A stretch of 64,000 nt of DNA from DASSFZ01 sp035283185 (GTDB taxonomy: Bacteria; Chloroflexota; Anaerolineae; Fen-1058). Under the pieces are notes generated by a model, which ran no database searches, was not told where the DNA came from, and was given only the letters and a program-made list of their open reading frames with translations. The stretch spans positions 33,674 through 97,673 of the forward strand of contig DATEUJ010000075.1 of assembly GCA_035283185.1 (NCBI GenBank), given 5' to 3'. Both the position numbers and the translations under genes were made by a program. Positions 26,094 to 35,030 of this stretch are shown one piece after another. Within the stretch, counting starts at the first letter, position 1. Every line of letters begins with the position of its first letter.

Positions 26094-26195
26094 CATGCCT
26101 TCAGCCTACAGCAAACTCTCTCCAGACGCATCGGGCGTCTGAAGAGAGTTCAAACTGGCCGGGCGGTTAGTTTTCGACCTGGTCAGGTGACCAGG
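26094..26195. promoter_or_regulatory. 102-bp repeated element, copy B
   Basis: This is the second copy of the element at 18400-18501, aligned with no gaps. The hairpin (about 26116-26148) has loop CATCGGG like copy A, with stem bases changed in pairs. The palindrome CCTGGTCAGGTGACCAGG (26178-26195) contains the stop codon of the upstream response regulator. The flavodoxin gene follows on the minus strand. Likely a leader or operator shared by two transcription units. Confidence 0.6.
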
Positions 26196-26824
26196 TGGTG
26201 TTGCACCGCCAGCGCCACGGCTTCGGTGCGGCTGGAGGCGTTCAACTTGGCGAGGATGCTGCTGACGTGGAACTTGACCGTCGATTGGCTGACGACCAGG
26301 CGCTCGGCGATTTGAGGGTTGCTCAAGCCCTGTACCATGAGCGCCAGCACTTCCCGCTCGCGTTCGGTCAACTCATACTTGGAAGCAGGCGGCTGCGTGG
26401 TGGCGTGGATCAACGCCTCGGCGGCTTCGGGCGCCAGCGTCGGCCGGCCGGCGTGCGCGGCGCGGATCGCGTCGGCCAGATCGTCCGCCGACACGTTCTT
26501 CAACAGGTAGCCGATCGCGCCTGCGCGTAACGCGCGCTGAATCAGGTCTTCTTCGCGAAAACTGGTCAGCGCGAGCACCTGGATGTCCGGGCAGGCTGTG
26601 CGAAGCGCCTGCGTCGCCGCCGCGCCGTCCAGGCCCGGCATCACCATATCCATCAACACGACATCGGGCCGAACCTCGCCGCACATGCGAATGGCTTCTT
26701 CGCCGCTCTCGGCTTCGCCCGCCAGTTCGAGATCGTCGAAGGCGGACAGAAACGCGCCCAGTCCGCTGCGCACCACGGCGTGATCGTCGACGATCATCAC
26801 GCGAATCGGTTTCACATCAGACAT
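26183..26824 (-). CDS. NarL/FixJ-family response regulator
   Basis: This 213-aa regulator has Asp13-Asp14, phospho-Asp59 (VVLMDMVMPG) and a LuxR-type helix-turn-helix near residues 150-205 (EREVLALMVQGLSNPQIAE). The ATG at 26824 has AAGGAG five nt upstream. It overlaps the preceding gene by 8 bp. Its likely partner is the GAF kinase at 29044-31095, from which it is separated by two genes in the same overlapping operon. Candidate targets are the 102-bp elements next to it and at 18.4 kb; that link is not shown. Confidence 0.92.
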   Translation of the reverse strand: MSDVKPIRVMIVDDHAVVRSGLGAFLSAFDDLELAGEAESGEEAIRMCGEVRPDVVLMDMVMPGLDGAAATQALRTACPDIQVLALTSFREEDLIQRALRAGAIGYLLKNVSADDLADAIRAAHAGRPTLAPEAAEALIHATTQPPASKYELTEREREVLALMVQGLSNPQIAERLVVSQSTVKFHVSSILAKLNASSRTEAVALAVQHHLVT

Positions 26825-27782
26825 GATCGCTCCTTCCAAGACCCGTCAGGTTTTCAAGACCTGACGGGGCTATTTCGCTCGCGGGCACGAACGTCCGCCG
26901 GCCGAAGCGCGTGAGCAGCACCGCGCCCAGCCCGACCGCCATCGCCGCGAGCGGAATCAGGCTGAACAGGCCCGGCAGCAGCCCTACCCCATTGACGACA
27001 AGCATAAACAGCACGACGCCGAACGCTGCCGCCGCGCCTGGCGTGATATTCCACTTCAACCGGCGCGCGACGCGCTGCCCCACCATTGCGCCGATGGCGA
27101 TCCAGCCGTAGGCAATCGACGCGAACAGCGCCAGGATGCCCAGCAGCGCGACGGGAATGAGAATGACGGTGAACGCCATGAGCACCAGCAGCGACAGCGA
27201 CACGACGCCGACGAGCAGGCCCATCGCGCCAGACACGACCGGATGTCGGGCGATGGCTTCGCCGATACGCGCGACTGGCTTCGGCCTGAACTTCACGGCC
27301 GCAAACGCGAGCGCCGCCAGCACGACCGTCTGAAGGGCAAATCCTCTCAACCGCTCGCCGAGCCGCTGCTCCGGCCAGACCGGGCTCAGCGCCTCGCGCA
27401 TGCCTGCGCCGGCATTGACCTGTCCGTTGATCGTCGCCTGCGGCGACCGGGCGAAGGTATCGCCCCCCACAGTGAGGTTGCCGCCGACCGTCGCATCCGG
27501 CCCCAGCGTCAAGTCGCCGTCGAAGCACAACACGTCGCCGCTCACCTCGCCGTCCACTTCGAGCGCGCCGCCCAGCAGGTACACCGAGCCGGTCACGCGC
27601 GAGCCGCGTGCCAGCATCACCTTCCCGCCAAACACGACGAGTTCGCCGTCGATGATGTCACCTTCGTCAAAGCCGTGCGCGCCATCCAGAACCACTGTGC
27701 CGCTATAGATGTTGTGCCCCGCGCAGGCGGACAGCGTCAGCGTGGCGAGCAGCATCAGCCCGGTGACGAGCACCCGTTTCAT
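26817..27782 (-). CDS. Lipoprotein with bactofilin-like/polymer-forming region and membrane domain
   Basis: This 321-aa protein has a lipobox (LSAC, Cys20), a stretch of short strands with repeated Gly-Val turns typical of polymer-forming (bactofilin-type) domains (about 45-115), and five hydrophobic helices (145-300). The membrane part recalls DUF8173-type C-termini. It is encoded between the sensor kinase and its regulator and overlaps both neighbours. An envelope-stress or surface-sensing accessory role is inference. Its C-terminal codons contain the palindrome at 26838-26870. Confidence 0.78.
   Translation of the reverse strand: MKRVLVTGLMLLATLTLSACAGHNIYSGTVVLDGAHGFDEGDIIDGELVVFGGKVMLARGSRVTGSVYLLGGALEVDGEVSGDVLCFDGDLTLGPDATVGGNLTVGGDTFARSPQATINGQVNAGAGMREALSPVWPEQRLGERLRGFALQTVVLAALAFAAVKFRPKPVARIGEAIARHPVVSGAMGLLVGVVSLSLLVLMAFTVILIPVALLGILALFASIAYGWIAIGAMVGQRVARRLKWNITPGAAAAFGVVLFMLVVNGVGLLPGLFSLIPLAAMAVGLGAVLLTRFGRRTFVPASEIAPSGLENLTGLGRSDHV
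26838..26870. repeat. Palindromic repeat inside the 3' end of a coding region
   Basis: CCCGTCAGGT (26842-26851) pairs with ACCTGACGGG (26859-26868). It belongs to the same family as the hairpins at 17411 and 50066. It encodes part of SGLENLTGLGRS in the lipoprotein and lies just upstream of the response regulator's Shine-Dalgarno site. Confidence 0.65.
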
Positions 27783-29065
27783 CGGTCACCCTCGTGTGCC
27801 AGCAGTTCGCGTCCGCCAATCGGGATGAAGAAAGACGCCAGCACGAATAGGAAGAATAGAATCGCCAGCGCATCGACGATCTGCAGGTGCCGGTCGATGG
27901 GCATGCCGTCGATGCGCCACTGGATCGCCAGCGCGGTGCTGAGAAACGTCGCCGTCCAGCCGGAGAGCGCCACACCTACCGCCGTATTCAGGCTGACCGT
28001 GCGCGGCGTGGACACGTCGGCCCACAGCGCGAAGTTCACGACGGTGTACAGGCTGACCGCGATTGCGTACAACATCGGCATCGCCAGCGGCGCATCATCG
28101 CCCGCCGCAAGCCGCGTGTGGAAGGTGTACATCAAATGCGCCAGCCCGAAGATGCCGAAGACCCAAAAGAACAGCGACCGCTCATCCAGCGCCGCGTACA
28201 GCACACCGGCGATCCAGGCCGCGACGACGTGCGTGCCGCCAATGAACAACCGCGTCGCCAGCTGCGGCGATTGCCAGGCCGTGTCCACATACACCGGCGT
28301 GTCGATGAGGCGCAGAAAGCCTAGGCTGTCCACGAAGTAAATCCCGAACATCAGCGCGACGAGCACAAACAGCCGCCGGTTGATCCATTCGCGCCCCGTC
28401 CTGTCCCGCCGCACGAACCGCCCGAAGGCGAAGCCCGGCTGAGTGTGCTGCGCGGCGAGTTCGTTCAGCAAGGGAAACTTCCCGAAAGCGAAGACGCCCA
28501 GCCCGATAGTCCCGGCCAGCACTAGCCACAGGATGCGCGCCCGAAACTCGTCGATCGTCCATTCGACGGAGAAGACCTCGGCGGCAAAGTAGGCCGCCGA
28601 CGTGACCAGCGCCGCGACGTAGCCGCGATCGCGCGCTGGGATGAGATCGACGGTCAGGCTGAACATCACCGGCACGCCGAGGCCCAGCGCCGCCGAGGCA
28701 GCGACGATCCATGCCACGAACGACACCTCATCACGGACGACCGGCACAACGGCGGTCAATACGGTCTGAAGCAGTACGACCGCGAACGCGAGGCGCAGTT
28801 TCCTGATGAACTGCTCGCTCCAACCGTGCCGCCACATCAGCCAGCCAAAGGCCAGCGCGATGACGCACGTCACGAGTGCCAGCAGCGCCAGATGTCCTGC
28901 CACGCGCGCCTCGCTCAGCCCGATGGCACGCCGTCCGAGATCGACCAGCCCCAACTGGACGAAGGTGAGGTTATAGTAGTAGCCCGTCGCCATCATCCCG
29001 ATGAACAGGATGTAGCCAAACAGCGTGGGCCAGCGGCGTGCTTTCACATGCCGGACGAGTTCCAT
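27779..29065 (-). CDS. MFS-like 12-helix membrane protein
   Basis: This 428-aa protein has about 12 hydrophobic helices in two halves, with a basic cytoplasmic loop near residues 230-250 (FVRRDRTGREWINRR). This fits a major facilitator-type transporter, although the MFS signature motif is weak. The substrate is unknown. It overlaps the sensor kinase by 22 bp and the next gene by 4 bp, so it is firmly part of the signalling operon. It could feed a signal to the kinase or export a product. Confidence 0.78.
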   Translation of the reverse strand: MELVRHVKARRWPTLFGYILFIGMMATGYYYNLTFVQLGLVDLGRRAIGLSEARVAGHLALLALVTCVIALAFGWLMWRHGWSEQFIRKLRLAFAVVLLQTVLTAVVPVVRDEVSFVAWIVAASAALGLGVPVMFSLTVDLIPARDRGYVAALVTSAAYFAAEVFSVEWTIDEFRARILWLVLAGTIGLGVFAFGKFPLLNELAAQHTQPGFAFGRFVRRDRTGREWINRRLFVLVALMFGIYFVDSLGFLRLIDTPVYVDTAWQSPQLATRLFIGGTHVVAAWIAGVLYAALDERSLFFWVFGIFGLAHLMYTFHTRLAAGDDAPLAMPMLYAIAVSLYTVVNFALWADVSTPRTVSLNTAVGVALSGWTATFLSTALAIQWRIDGMPIDRHLQIVDALAILFFLFVLASFFIPIGGRELLAHEGDR

Positions 29066-31095
29066 GTCACCTTCACCTGCGTGCCTTGTCCGATCCGGCT
29101 CTCGACGGTCAACGTCGCGCCGATCGACTCCGCTCGCTCGCGCATGATGCCCAAACCCAGGTGGTCCGGCGGAACCTGGGCGACATCGAACCCTCGACCC
29201 TCATCATGGATCGTCATCTCGACGCTGTCCGGTGTACAGCGCAGATACACGGTTGCCTGCCTGGCCCCGGCGTGTTTGGCGACGTTGTTCAGCGCCTCCT
29301 GCGCGATGCGATACAGCGCAACCTTCACCTTCGGCGGCAGCGCGGGCTGACCTTCGACCGTGAGGTTGATGTGCAGCCGCGCCCGGCCGGCGATGGCTTC
29401 GGTCAACTGCCGCAGCAGGTCGCCCAAATCGGCCTCGGCCACCGCCGATGGCCGCAATTCGAGCAAGAGTGTCCGCATCTCGGCCAGCGCGCCGCGCGTC
29501 AGTTCCCTCAATTCCTCAAGCCGACGCCGGCCTTCGTCTTGATTCTTGTCCCACAGGCGCGGCAGCACTTCGGCGATCAGACTGGCCGAGAACAGCGTCT
29601 GAGTGACGGCATCGTGCAGGTCGCGCGCCAGCCGGCTGCGCTCCGTGGCGACGGCCGCCTGCTCGGCCTGCTCGTACAGGCGCGCGTTTTCTATGGCCAC
29701 GCCCAGTTGGTCGGCAATGGATTCGAACAGGGCCACCTGTCCCTGGCTGAACCTCCCCCCTTCCCGGCCGACTATCACCAGCGCCCCCAGGACTTGTCCT
29801 CGAACTCGAAGGGGCAACAAAGCGCCGGGTTCGATTAAGCCCCGTTCCGCATCCGGCTGTACATAGAGCGGTTGGCCGCTGGCGACGACTGACTGGCAGG
29901 CCTGAGTTATTTCCGCCAAGTCTTCGGGCGCAATCATGCGCTCCGGCCGGATCGTGCGCGCTTCCAATTCGCCCGACGCGTCGTCAAGCAACATCACACC
30001 GGCCCGCGAGGCGCCCACCAGGGCCGCCAGGCGATCCAGCGTGGTCGTCAACATCTCGTCCAGGTTCAACGAACTGTTGGCCGCCTCGGCGACATCCAGT
30101 AGGGTCTGCAACTCGCGCTGCCGGTCTTGTTCTACCCGGTAGAGCCGGGCGTTCTCGATGGTCAACGCCACGGTGTTGGCGATGCCCCACGCCAAGTCGA
30201 TCTGCTCCGCCGTGAAGGTGTGGTAATCGTCAAACGTGCTGACCATGGCGACCGCCAGCACCCGATCCTGGACGACGAAGGGTACCACCAGAATGGACTT
30301 GAGGCCGAGCCGGCGAACGACTTCCTTATCGGTGCGCGGGTCGGTCTGCGCGTCGAGGCAGACGACCGGCCGTTTTCTTTCGAGTACCTGGCGCGTGAAA
30401 GCATCCTGCCTTGGATCCAACGTGCGCGTTCGGAAGGCCTGCTCGAAGTCAGCGCCCAGGTCGGCGGGGTTTGCCCAGCCTTCACTAGGGATGAGCAATC
30501 CGCTGCCCTCGTCCATGAGGTAAATGCTGCAGTGAGGCACGCCTACCGCCGCGGCGATGCCGATGGCTACCTGACGCAAGACCTGGTCCAAATTCAGAGA
30601 ACTGCTGGCTGCCTGGGCCGCCTCCAGCATCAGGGTTGTGCGATGCTGATGCTCCTGGAGCGAGCGACTCATCGCCGTGGCGTACAGCTGCCCGAATCGG
30701 CCGATCATGCGGCGCAGGCAGGCATCGAGTTGAGTGATGGCGTTAGCCGCCTCGCGTGAACCGGGGCGATACGTCTCCCACATGACGGGCAGCACTGCCT
30801 CCTGGCACAGGAGCAGAGCCTCGATCACCTCGCCGATGTCGAACCCCATGTGAAGCCGGGTGAGACTGACGTCGGCGAGGTAGCTGTCCAAAGCCGTGTA
30901 GGAGCCGGTTCGGAGCGCCTGTGTGATCGCTGCCAACCCCCGCCTCGTCGAGGCACGCAGCTCGTCCAGGGGTCGCTCGCGGTAGTGGGAGTCGGGCAGC
31001 CGGCGAACCAGTTCTGCCCAGGTTGTGGCGATCGTCTCCCGGTGGCGATCAAGCAGATCCGGAAGATTGAGGTCTCGCGCGGTCTGTTCGGCCAT
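29044..31095 (-). CDS. GAF-domain sensor histidine kinase
   Basis: This 683-aa cytoplasmic kinase has an N-terminal helical region like RsbRD/globin-sensor N-domains (about 1-150), two GAF domains (168-318 and 345-473), a HisKA_3 domain with His494 (RDLHDAVTQTL) and a C-terminal ATPase domain (DEGRGFD, GLGIMRERAE). No transmembrane helix is seen, so it senses an internal signal. The matching NarL-type regulator is two genes downstream in the same overlapping operon. Its leader (31096-31230) contains a TATACTT-type -10 candidate only. Confidence 0.92.
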   Translation of the reverse strand: MAEQTARDLNLPDLLDRHRETIATTWAELVRRLPDSHYRERPLDELRASTRRGLAAITQALRTGSYTALDSYLADVSLTRLHMGFDIGEVIEALLLCQEAVLPVMWETYRPGSREAANAITQLDACLRRMIGRFGQLYATAMSRSLQEHQHRTTLMLEAAQAASSSLNLDQVLRQVAIGIAAAVGVPHCSIYLMDEGSGLLIPSEGWANPADLGADFEQAFRTRTLDPRQDAFTRQVLERKRPVVCLDAQTDPRTDKEVVRRLGLKSILVVPFVVQDRVLAVAMVSTFDDYHTFTAEQIDLAWGIANTVALTIENARLYRVEQDRQRELQTLLDVAEAANSSLNLDEMLTTTLDRLAALVGASRAGVMLLDDASGELEARTIRPERMIAPEDLAEITQACQSVVASGQPLYVQPDAERGLIEPGALLPLRVRGQVLGALVIVGREGGRFSQGQVALFESIADQLGVAIENARLYEQAEQAAVATERSRLARDLHDAVTQTLFSASLIAEVLPRLWDKNQDEGRRRLEELRELTRGALAEMRTLLLELRPSAVAEADLGDLLRQLTEAIAGRARLHINLTVEGQPALPPKVKVALYRIAQEALNNVAKHAGARQATVYLRCTPDSVEMTIHDEGRGFDVAQVPPDHLGLGIMRERAESIGATLTVESRIGQGTQVKVTWNSSGM

Positions 31096-31400
31096 TGCGT
31101 CTCGTCTTTCCAGAGTGGTGCAACATCGGCAGCCATCCCGCTGTCGAGGGCGCTATGCACATTTCACAGATGTTGCGCGCTCTGGGGCATTCTTAAGTAT
31201 ACTTGCGTCGGCAGATGAGCGAACCTGAGCAAGATCACGAGGACGAGAGGACTATTGTCCTGACCTTGCCGCTGATAATATAGACAGATCAGACCGACGG
31301 CTGTCAGATTGGTCTAGATAAGGGGTAGCGCAATGGGGCCAACAACTCTGGGATTGCTGGCCCCGATCACGACATGTATGGGGCAGACTCTGGAAAAAGA

Positions 31401-31475
31401 AAACACCACAGATTCTCAGTCCGCGGTGTTGCTCAGTAGCGGGGGAGGAATTTGAATCTTGGCTCTTCGGGTTAC
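31401..31475 (-). other. Degenerate tRNA-3'-end-like sequence with terminator (left copy)
   Basis: On the minus strand 31475-31437 resembles the T-arm and acceptor end of a tRNA (TTCAAAT loop, CCCCCGCTA end), but the T-stem does not pair. A hairpin (AACACC...GGTGTT) follows at 31401-31430, then a T-rich run, like a tRNA terminator. The sequence aligns at roughly 70-75% by eye with 38592-38665. Too decayed to be a working tRNA. The rest of the 718-bp gap (31096-31400 and 31476-31779) holds no gene I can support. Confidence 0.55.
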
Positions 31476-31779
31476 CCCAGCACCTGCCGGTGTGGGGCAG
31501 GTATGAGCTGCAATCTTGCAACGTCTATCGGAGACCGTCAGTCCAGCCGTTTGAGGTCAGCCTGACGAGCGCCAGTCCGGACAGACTGGCGTGCTCTGTC
31601 TTGGCTGTCTATATACCTGATTCCACGATGGCTGTCAAGTCCCATGCTAATCTGTGTCTGCGCAGTTTCCGGTGTTTTGGGTTGTCTCAGCGAGCGTGGG
31701 CCGCTTGAGCGCCGAGCCGAACCTTCCACCGGACGCGCACACAGACACGTGCGGGTGAAGGCTCGCATTGGGTAGCGAT

Positions 31780-31807
31780 TTGAATTTTGGGGCGTGTGTT
31801 TTATAAT
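31780..31807 (+). promoter_or_regulatory. Promoter of the MalT-like gene; leaderless transcript likely
   Basis: TTGAAT (31780-31785) and TATAAT (31802-31807) are spaced by 16 bp. The GTG start codon follows six nt after the -10 box, where transcription should begin, and no Shine-Dalgarno site fits between. So the mRNA probably starts at the initiation codon. Confidence 0.75.
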
Positions 31808-31813
31808 TGATTC

Positions 31814-34594
31814 GTGTCCTCGCCAATTCTAGCCACTAAGCTGTATATCCCCCTACCTCGGCTAAAGGTGGTCCTCCGCCCGCGCCTGATCGAGCGCTTG
31901 AATGAAGGCTTGCAGCGCAGACCGGGCGTGATGCTTATCTCTGCTCCCGCGGGCTTTGGCAAAACCACGCTGGTCAGCAAGTGGATTGAGGATTGCAGAT
32001 TGCTGAGTGCTGATTGGGCGTCATCAGCAAACAGGCAGGCTATCTCTAATCCGCAATCCAAAATCGGCAATCTAAAGTTCGCGTGGTTGTCGCTGGACGA
32101 AGGCGATAATGACCCTGCGCGTTTTCTCATTTATCTCATCGCGGCCTTGCAGACGATTGCGCCACAGGTTGGAGAAGTCACGCTGGGGGCGCTTCAATCC
32201 TCGCAGCCGCCGCCCATGGACGTGCTGCTGACGGCCCTGCTGAATGATCTCATCACGCTGGGCGATGTCGTGCTCGTGCTTGACGATTACCACGTGATCG
32301 AGTCCCCGCCGATCGATGAGGCGCTCACCTTCCTCGTCGATCATCTGCCACCGCCGCTGCGGCTGGTCATGGCCAGCCGAGAGGATCCCCAACTCCCACT
32401 GGCCCGGCTGCGCGCTCGGGGCCAATTGACCGAACTGCGCGCCGCCGATCTGCGCTTCACGCCCGATGAAGCCGCCGATTTTCTCAACCAGGTGATGGGC
32501 CTCAACCTCTCGGCGGCAGACATCGCCGCATTGGAAACGCGCACGGAAGGTTGGATCGCCGGGCTGCAGCTCGCCGCGCTGTCCATGCAAGGCCGATCCG
32601 ATACCGCGACGTTCATTCAAGCGTTCGCCGGCAGTCATCGCTTTGTGCTGGACTACTTGATGGAAGAGGTCTTGCAGCGCCAACCTGAACCAGTGCGCCG
32701 CTTCTTGCTGCACACGTCTATTCTCGATCGATTGTGCGGGTCACTGTGCGACTCGGTTACAGAACGCGCCGACGGACGAAATATGCTCGATGCGCTGGAA
32801 CGGAGCAATCTCTTCATCGTGCCGCTCGACGATCAACGCCAGTGGTATCGCTATCACCATCTCTTCGCCGATGTGCTGCAGGCGCGTTTGATCGAAGAGC
32901 AAGCCGATCGGGTGTCGGCGCTCCATCGGCGGGCAAGCGAATGGTACGGGCAGAACGATCTACCCGCCGAAGCGATCCAACATGCGCTGATCGCCAAAGA
33001 CTTTGAACGCGCGGCTTATCTGCTGGAGCGGGTCTGGCCGGCGATGGACCTCAGTTACCAGTCAGCCGCCTGGCTGAACTGGGCGAAGACACTGCCCAAT
33101 GATCTCATCCGCGCCCGCCCGGTGATGTGCCTGGGCTATGCGTGGGCGTTGCTGAATGGCGGCGAGCTGGAAGCCAGCGAGTCCTGGCTGCACGCTGCCG
33201 AGCGCTGGCTGGAACCAAGAACGGATTCATCGGCTCAGATGGTCGTCGTAGACGCAGCAGAATTTCGGTCACTGCCCGCCTCGATCGCCGGCGCCCGGGC
33301 CTATCGCGCGCTGGCTTTGGGTGATATCGCCGGCACTAAAGTGTACGCTCGGCAGACGCTGACGCTTGCTCCTGAAAATGATCTCGTCCGTCGCACTCAG
33401 GCCACCGCATTGCTGGGACTGGCCGAATATGCCAGCGGCGACCTGCCAGCCGCCGAGCGATCTCTGCTCGATTTCCAGGCGAGTATGTGGCAGGCCGGTG
33501 ACATCGCCACTGCCATCGGCATCACCTTTATCTTAGCAAACATCAAGCTGGCCCGCGGTCGTCTGCGCGAAGCTGTGAGTGACTATCAACATGCTTTGCA
33601 ACACGCCGAGAGTCGAGGCGCGCCGCCGCCCATAGGAACGTGCGAGCTCTATCGGGGCCTCAGCGAGCTGCTCTGCGAGCAAGGCGATCTGGAAGCCACG
33701 GCGCAACACTTGCTCACTGCGCAGAAGTTGGGCGAGCAGGCGGCGACCACCGGCTGGCCGCATCGTTTGACCATTGCACAAGCACGCCTTAAAGAGGTTC
33801 AAGGGGATTTGGATGGGGCGCTGGGTTTGCTGGACGAAGCGGAACGGCTGAATATCAGAGATCCATTACCCAATGTGCGGCCCATCGCGGCGTTGAAAGC
33901 GCGGGTGTGGATCAGGCAAGGTCGATTGATCGAGGCCGACAGATGGGTGCGTGAGCAGGGCTTGTCTCCAGATGATGACCTCAGTTACTTGCGTGAGTTC
34001 GAACACCTCACGTTGGTCCGCGTGCTCGTCGCCCGTTACAAAACCGATCGACTAGATGACGCCCTACAGGGAGCATTAGGATTGCTGGAACGCCTCTTAC
34101 AGGCGGCAGAAGAAGGCAGCCGTACAGGAAGCGTGATCGAAATCCTGCTGTTGCAGGGGCTGGCACATCAGGCACAGGACGACCTTCCTCGCGCGCTCGC
34201 CTCGCTGGAACGCGCCCTGATGCTAGCTGAACCGGAAGGCTACGTTCAACTCTTTGTGGATGAGGGTAAACCCATAGCCGATCTATTGACAAGGATGAAG
34301 GTGGAAGGCTGCAAGCGAAAAGAGTATATCCACAAATTGCTGGCCGCCTTTGGAACCCAACTCGCAGTTCATCCTTCATCCTTCAGCCCTCAGCCTTTGG
34401 TTGAGCCGTTGAGCGAGCGTGAATTAGAAGTGTTGAAATTGCTCGGAACCGAATTGAGCGGTCCGGAAATCGCCCGCAAACTCAGTGTGTCGCTGAACAC
34501 GGTGCGGACGCACACCAAGAACATCTACAGCAAGCTCGAGGTGAGCAGCCGCCGGGCGGCCGTCCGCCGCGCAGAAGAACTAGGTTTGTTGTAA
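31814..34594 (+). CDS. MalT-like STAND-ATPase LuxR-family regulator
   Basis: This 926-aa protein has an N-terminal STAND/NB-ARC ATPase with Walker A APAGFGKT (44-51) and Walker B near LVLDDYH, a winged-helix region, TPR-like helices (about 400-830) and a C-terminal LuxR DNA-binding domain (LSERELEVLKLLGTELSGPE). Such proteins bind an inducer and ATP to activate transcription. Inducer is unknown. Two in-frame inserts coded by palindromic repeats are visible at about residues 60-88 and 826-862. It is the first gene of the plus-strand block. Confidence 0.92.
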   Translation: MSSPILATKLYIPLPRLKVVLRPRLIERLNEGLQRRPGVMLISAPAGFGKTTLVSKWIEDCRLLSADWASSANRQAISNPQSKIGNLKFAWLSLDEGDNDPARFLIYLIAALQTIAPQVGEVTLGALQSSQPPPMDVLLTALLNDLITLGDVVLVLDDYHVIESPPIDEALTFLVDHLPPPLRLVMASREDPQLPLARLRARGQLTELRAADLRFTPDEAADFLNQVMGLNLSAADIAALETRTEGWIAGLQLAALSMQGRSDTATFIQAFAGSHRFVLDYLMEEVLQRQPEPVRRFLLHTSILDRLCGSLCDSVTERADGRNMLDALERSNLFIVPLDDQRQWYRYHHLFADVLQARLIEEQADRVSALHRRASEWYGQNDLPAEAIQHALIAKDFERAAYLLERVWPAMDLSYQSAAWLNWAKTLPNDLIRARPVMCLGYAWALLNGGELEASESWLHAAERWLEPRTDSSAQMVVVDAAEFRSLPASIAGARAYRALALGDIAGTKVYARQTLTLAPENDLVRRTQATALLGLAEYASGDLPAAERSLLDFQASMWQAGDIATAIGITFILANIKLARGRLREAVSDYQHALQHAESRGAPPPIGTCELYRGLSELLCEQGDLEATAQHLLTAQKLGEQAATTGWPHRLTIAQARLKEVQGDLDGALGLLDEAERLNIRDPLPNVRPIAALKARVWIRQGRLIEADRWVREQGLSPDDDLSYLREFEHLTLVRVLVARYKTDRLDDALQGALGLLERLLQAAEEGSRTGSVIEILLLQGLAHQAQDDLPRALASLERALMLAEPEGYVQLFVDEGKPIADLLTRMKVEGCKRKEYIHKLLAAFGTQLAVHPSSFSPQPLVEPLSERELEVLKLLGTELSGPEIARKLSVSLNTVRTHTKNIYSKLEVSSRRAAVRRAEELGLL
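31991..32075. repeat. Palindromic repeat inserted in frame in the MalT-like gene
   Basis: ATTGCAGATTGCTGAG-type sequence at the left and CGCAATCCAAAATCGGCAAT at the right are related as inverted arms. It encodes about 28 residues between the Walker A helix and the next strand (FAWLSLDE). The truncated paralogue at 37479 has a different palindromic insert at exactly this site. Confidence 0.6.
34291..34390. repeat. Second in-frame palindromic insert (GGATGAAGG family)
   Basis: AAGGATGAAGGTGGAAGG (34291-34308) is mirrored by TTCATCCTTCATCCTTCAG (34368-34386). It lies in the linker just before the LuxR DNA-binding domain. Arms resemble those of the insert at 37658-37736 in the paralogue. Confidence 0.6.
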
Positions 34595-34611
34595 AGAACG
34601 ATTACCCCCGC

Positions 34612-34650
34612 AGCCCCGGCAAGATTCGCCGGGGTTGTATGTTTTCCACT
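34612..34650 (+). terminator. Rho-independent terminator after the MalT-like gene
   Basis: CCCCGGC (34614-34620) pairs with GCCGGGG (34628-34634), followed by TTGTATGTTTT. It begins 18 bp after the stop codon. Confidence 0.65.
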
Positions 34651-34736
34651 GAATCACCCCCTCAATCACCACATGATGTGATGACGACTCACCATGCCTG
34701 TTGGTATTCTGTAATTGAAGACAGACGAGGCGCGGC

Positions 34737-35030
34737 ATGAGCGACACCCACCCGATCATTCCCATTCAGGACGAGCCGGCCGTTTACGAGATTCGCCTCA
34801 AAGGGCAGCTGGCCGATCGGTGGGCCGGGTGGTTCGGTGACGTCAGCATCAACCTGGACGACGACGGCACAACGCGGCTGACTTGCCCGGTGATCGATCA
34901 GGCGGCCTTGTACGGCCTGCTCAAGAAAGTGCGCAGTCTGGGGATGCCGCTGCTATCAGTCAATCGCGTTGCAGCCGATCAAAATGACATTCATCACTAT
35001 CCTTCGCACAAGGAGATTGAAAATGAGTGA
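34737..35030 (+). CDS. Small conserved protein of unknown function
   Basis: This 97-aa protein has a strand-rich start (YEIRLKGQLADRWAGWF) and a helix with GLLKKVRSLGMPLLSVNRV. I know similar small proteins found next to LuxR and DUF4386 genes, but no function is established. GAGG precedes the ATG by six nt. Its last codons overlap the next gene's start, so the two are co-translated. Confidence 0.72.
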   Translation: MSDTHPIIPIQDEPAVYEIRLKGQLADRWAGWFGDVSINLDDDGTTRLTCPVIDQAALYGLLKKVRSLGMPLLSVNRVAADQNDIHHYPSHKEIENE

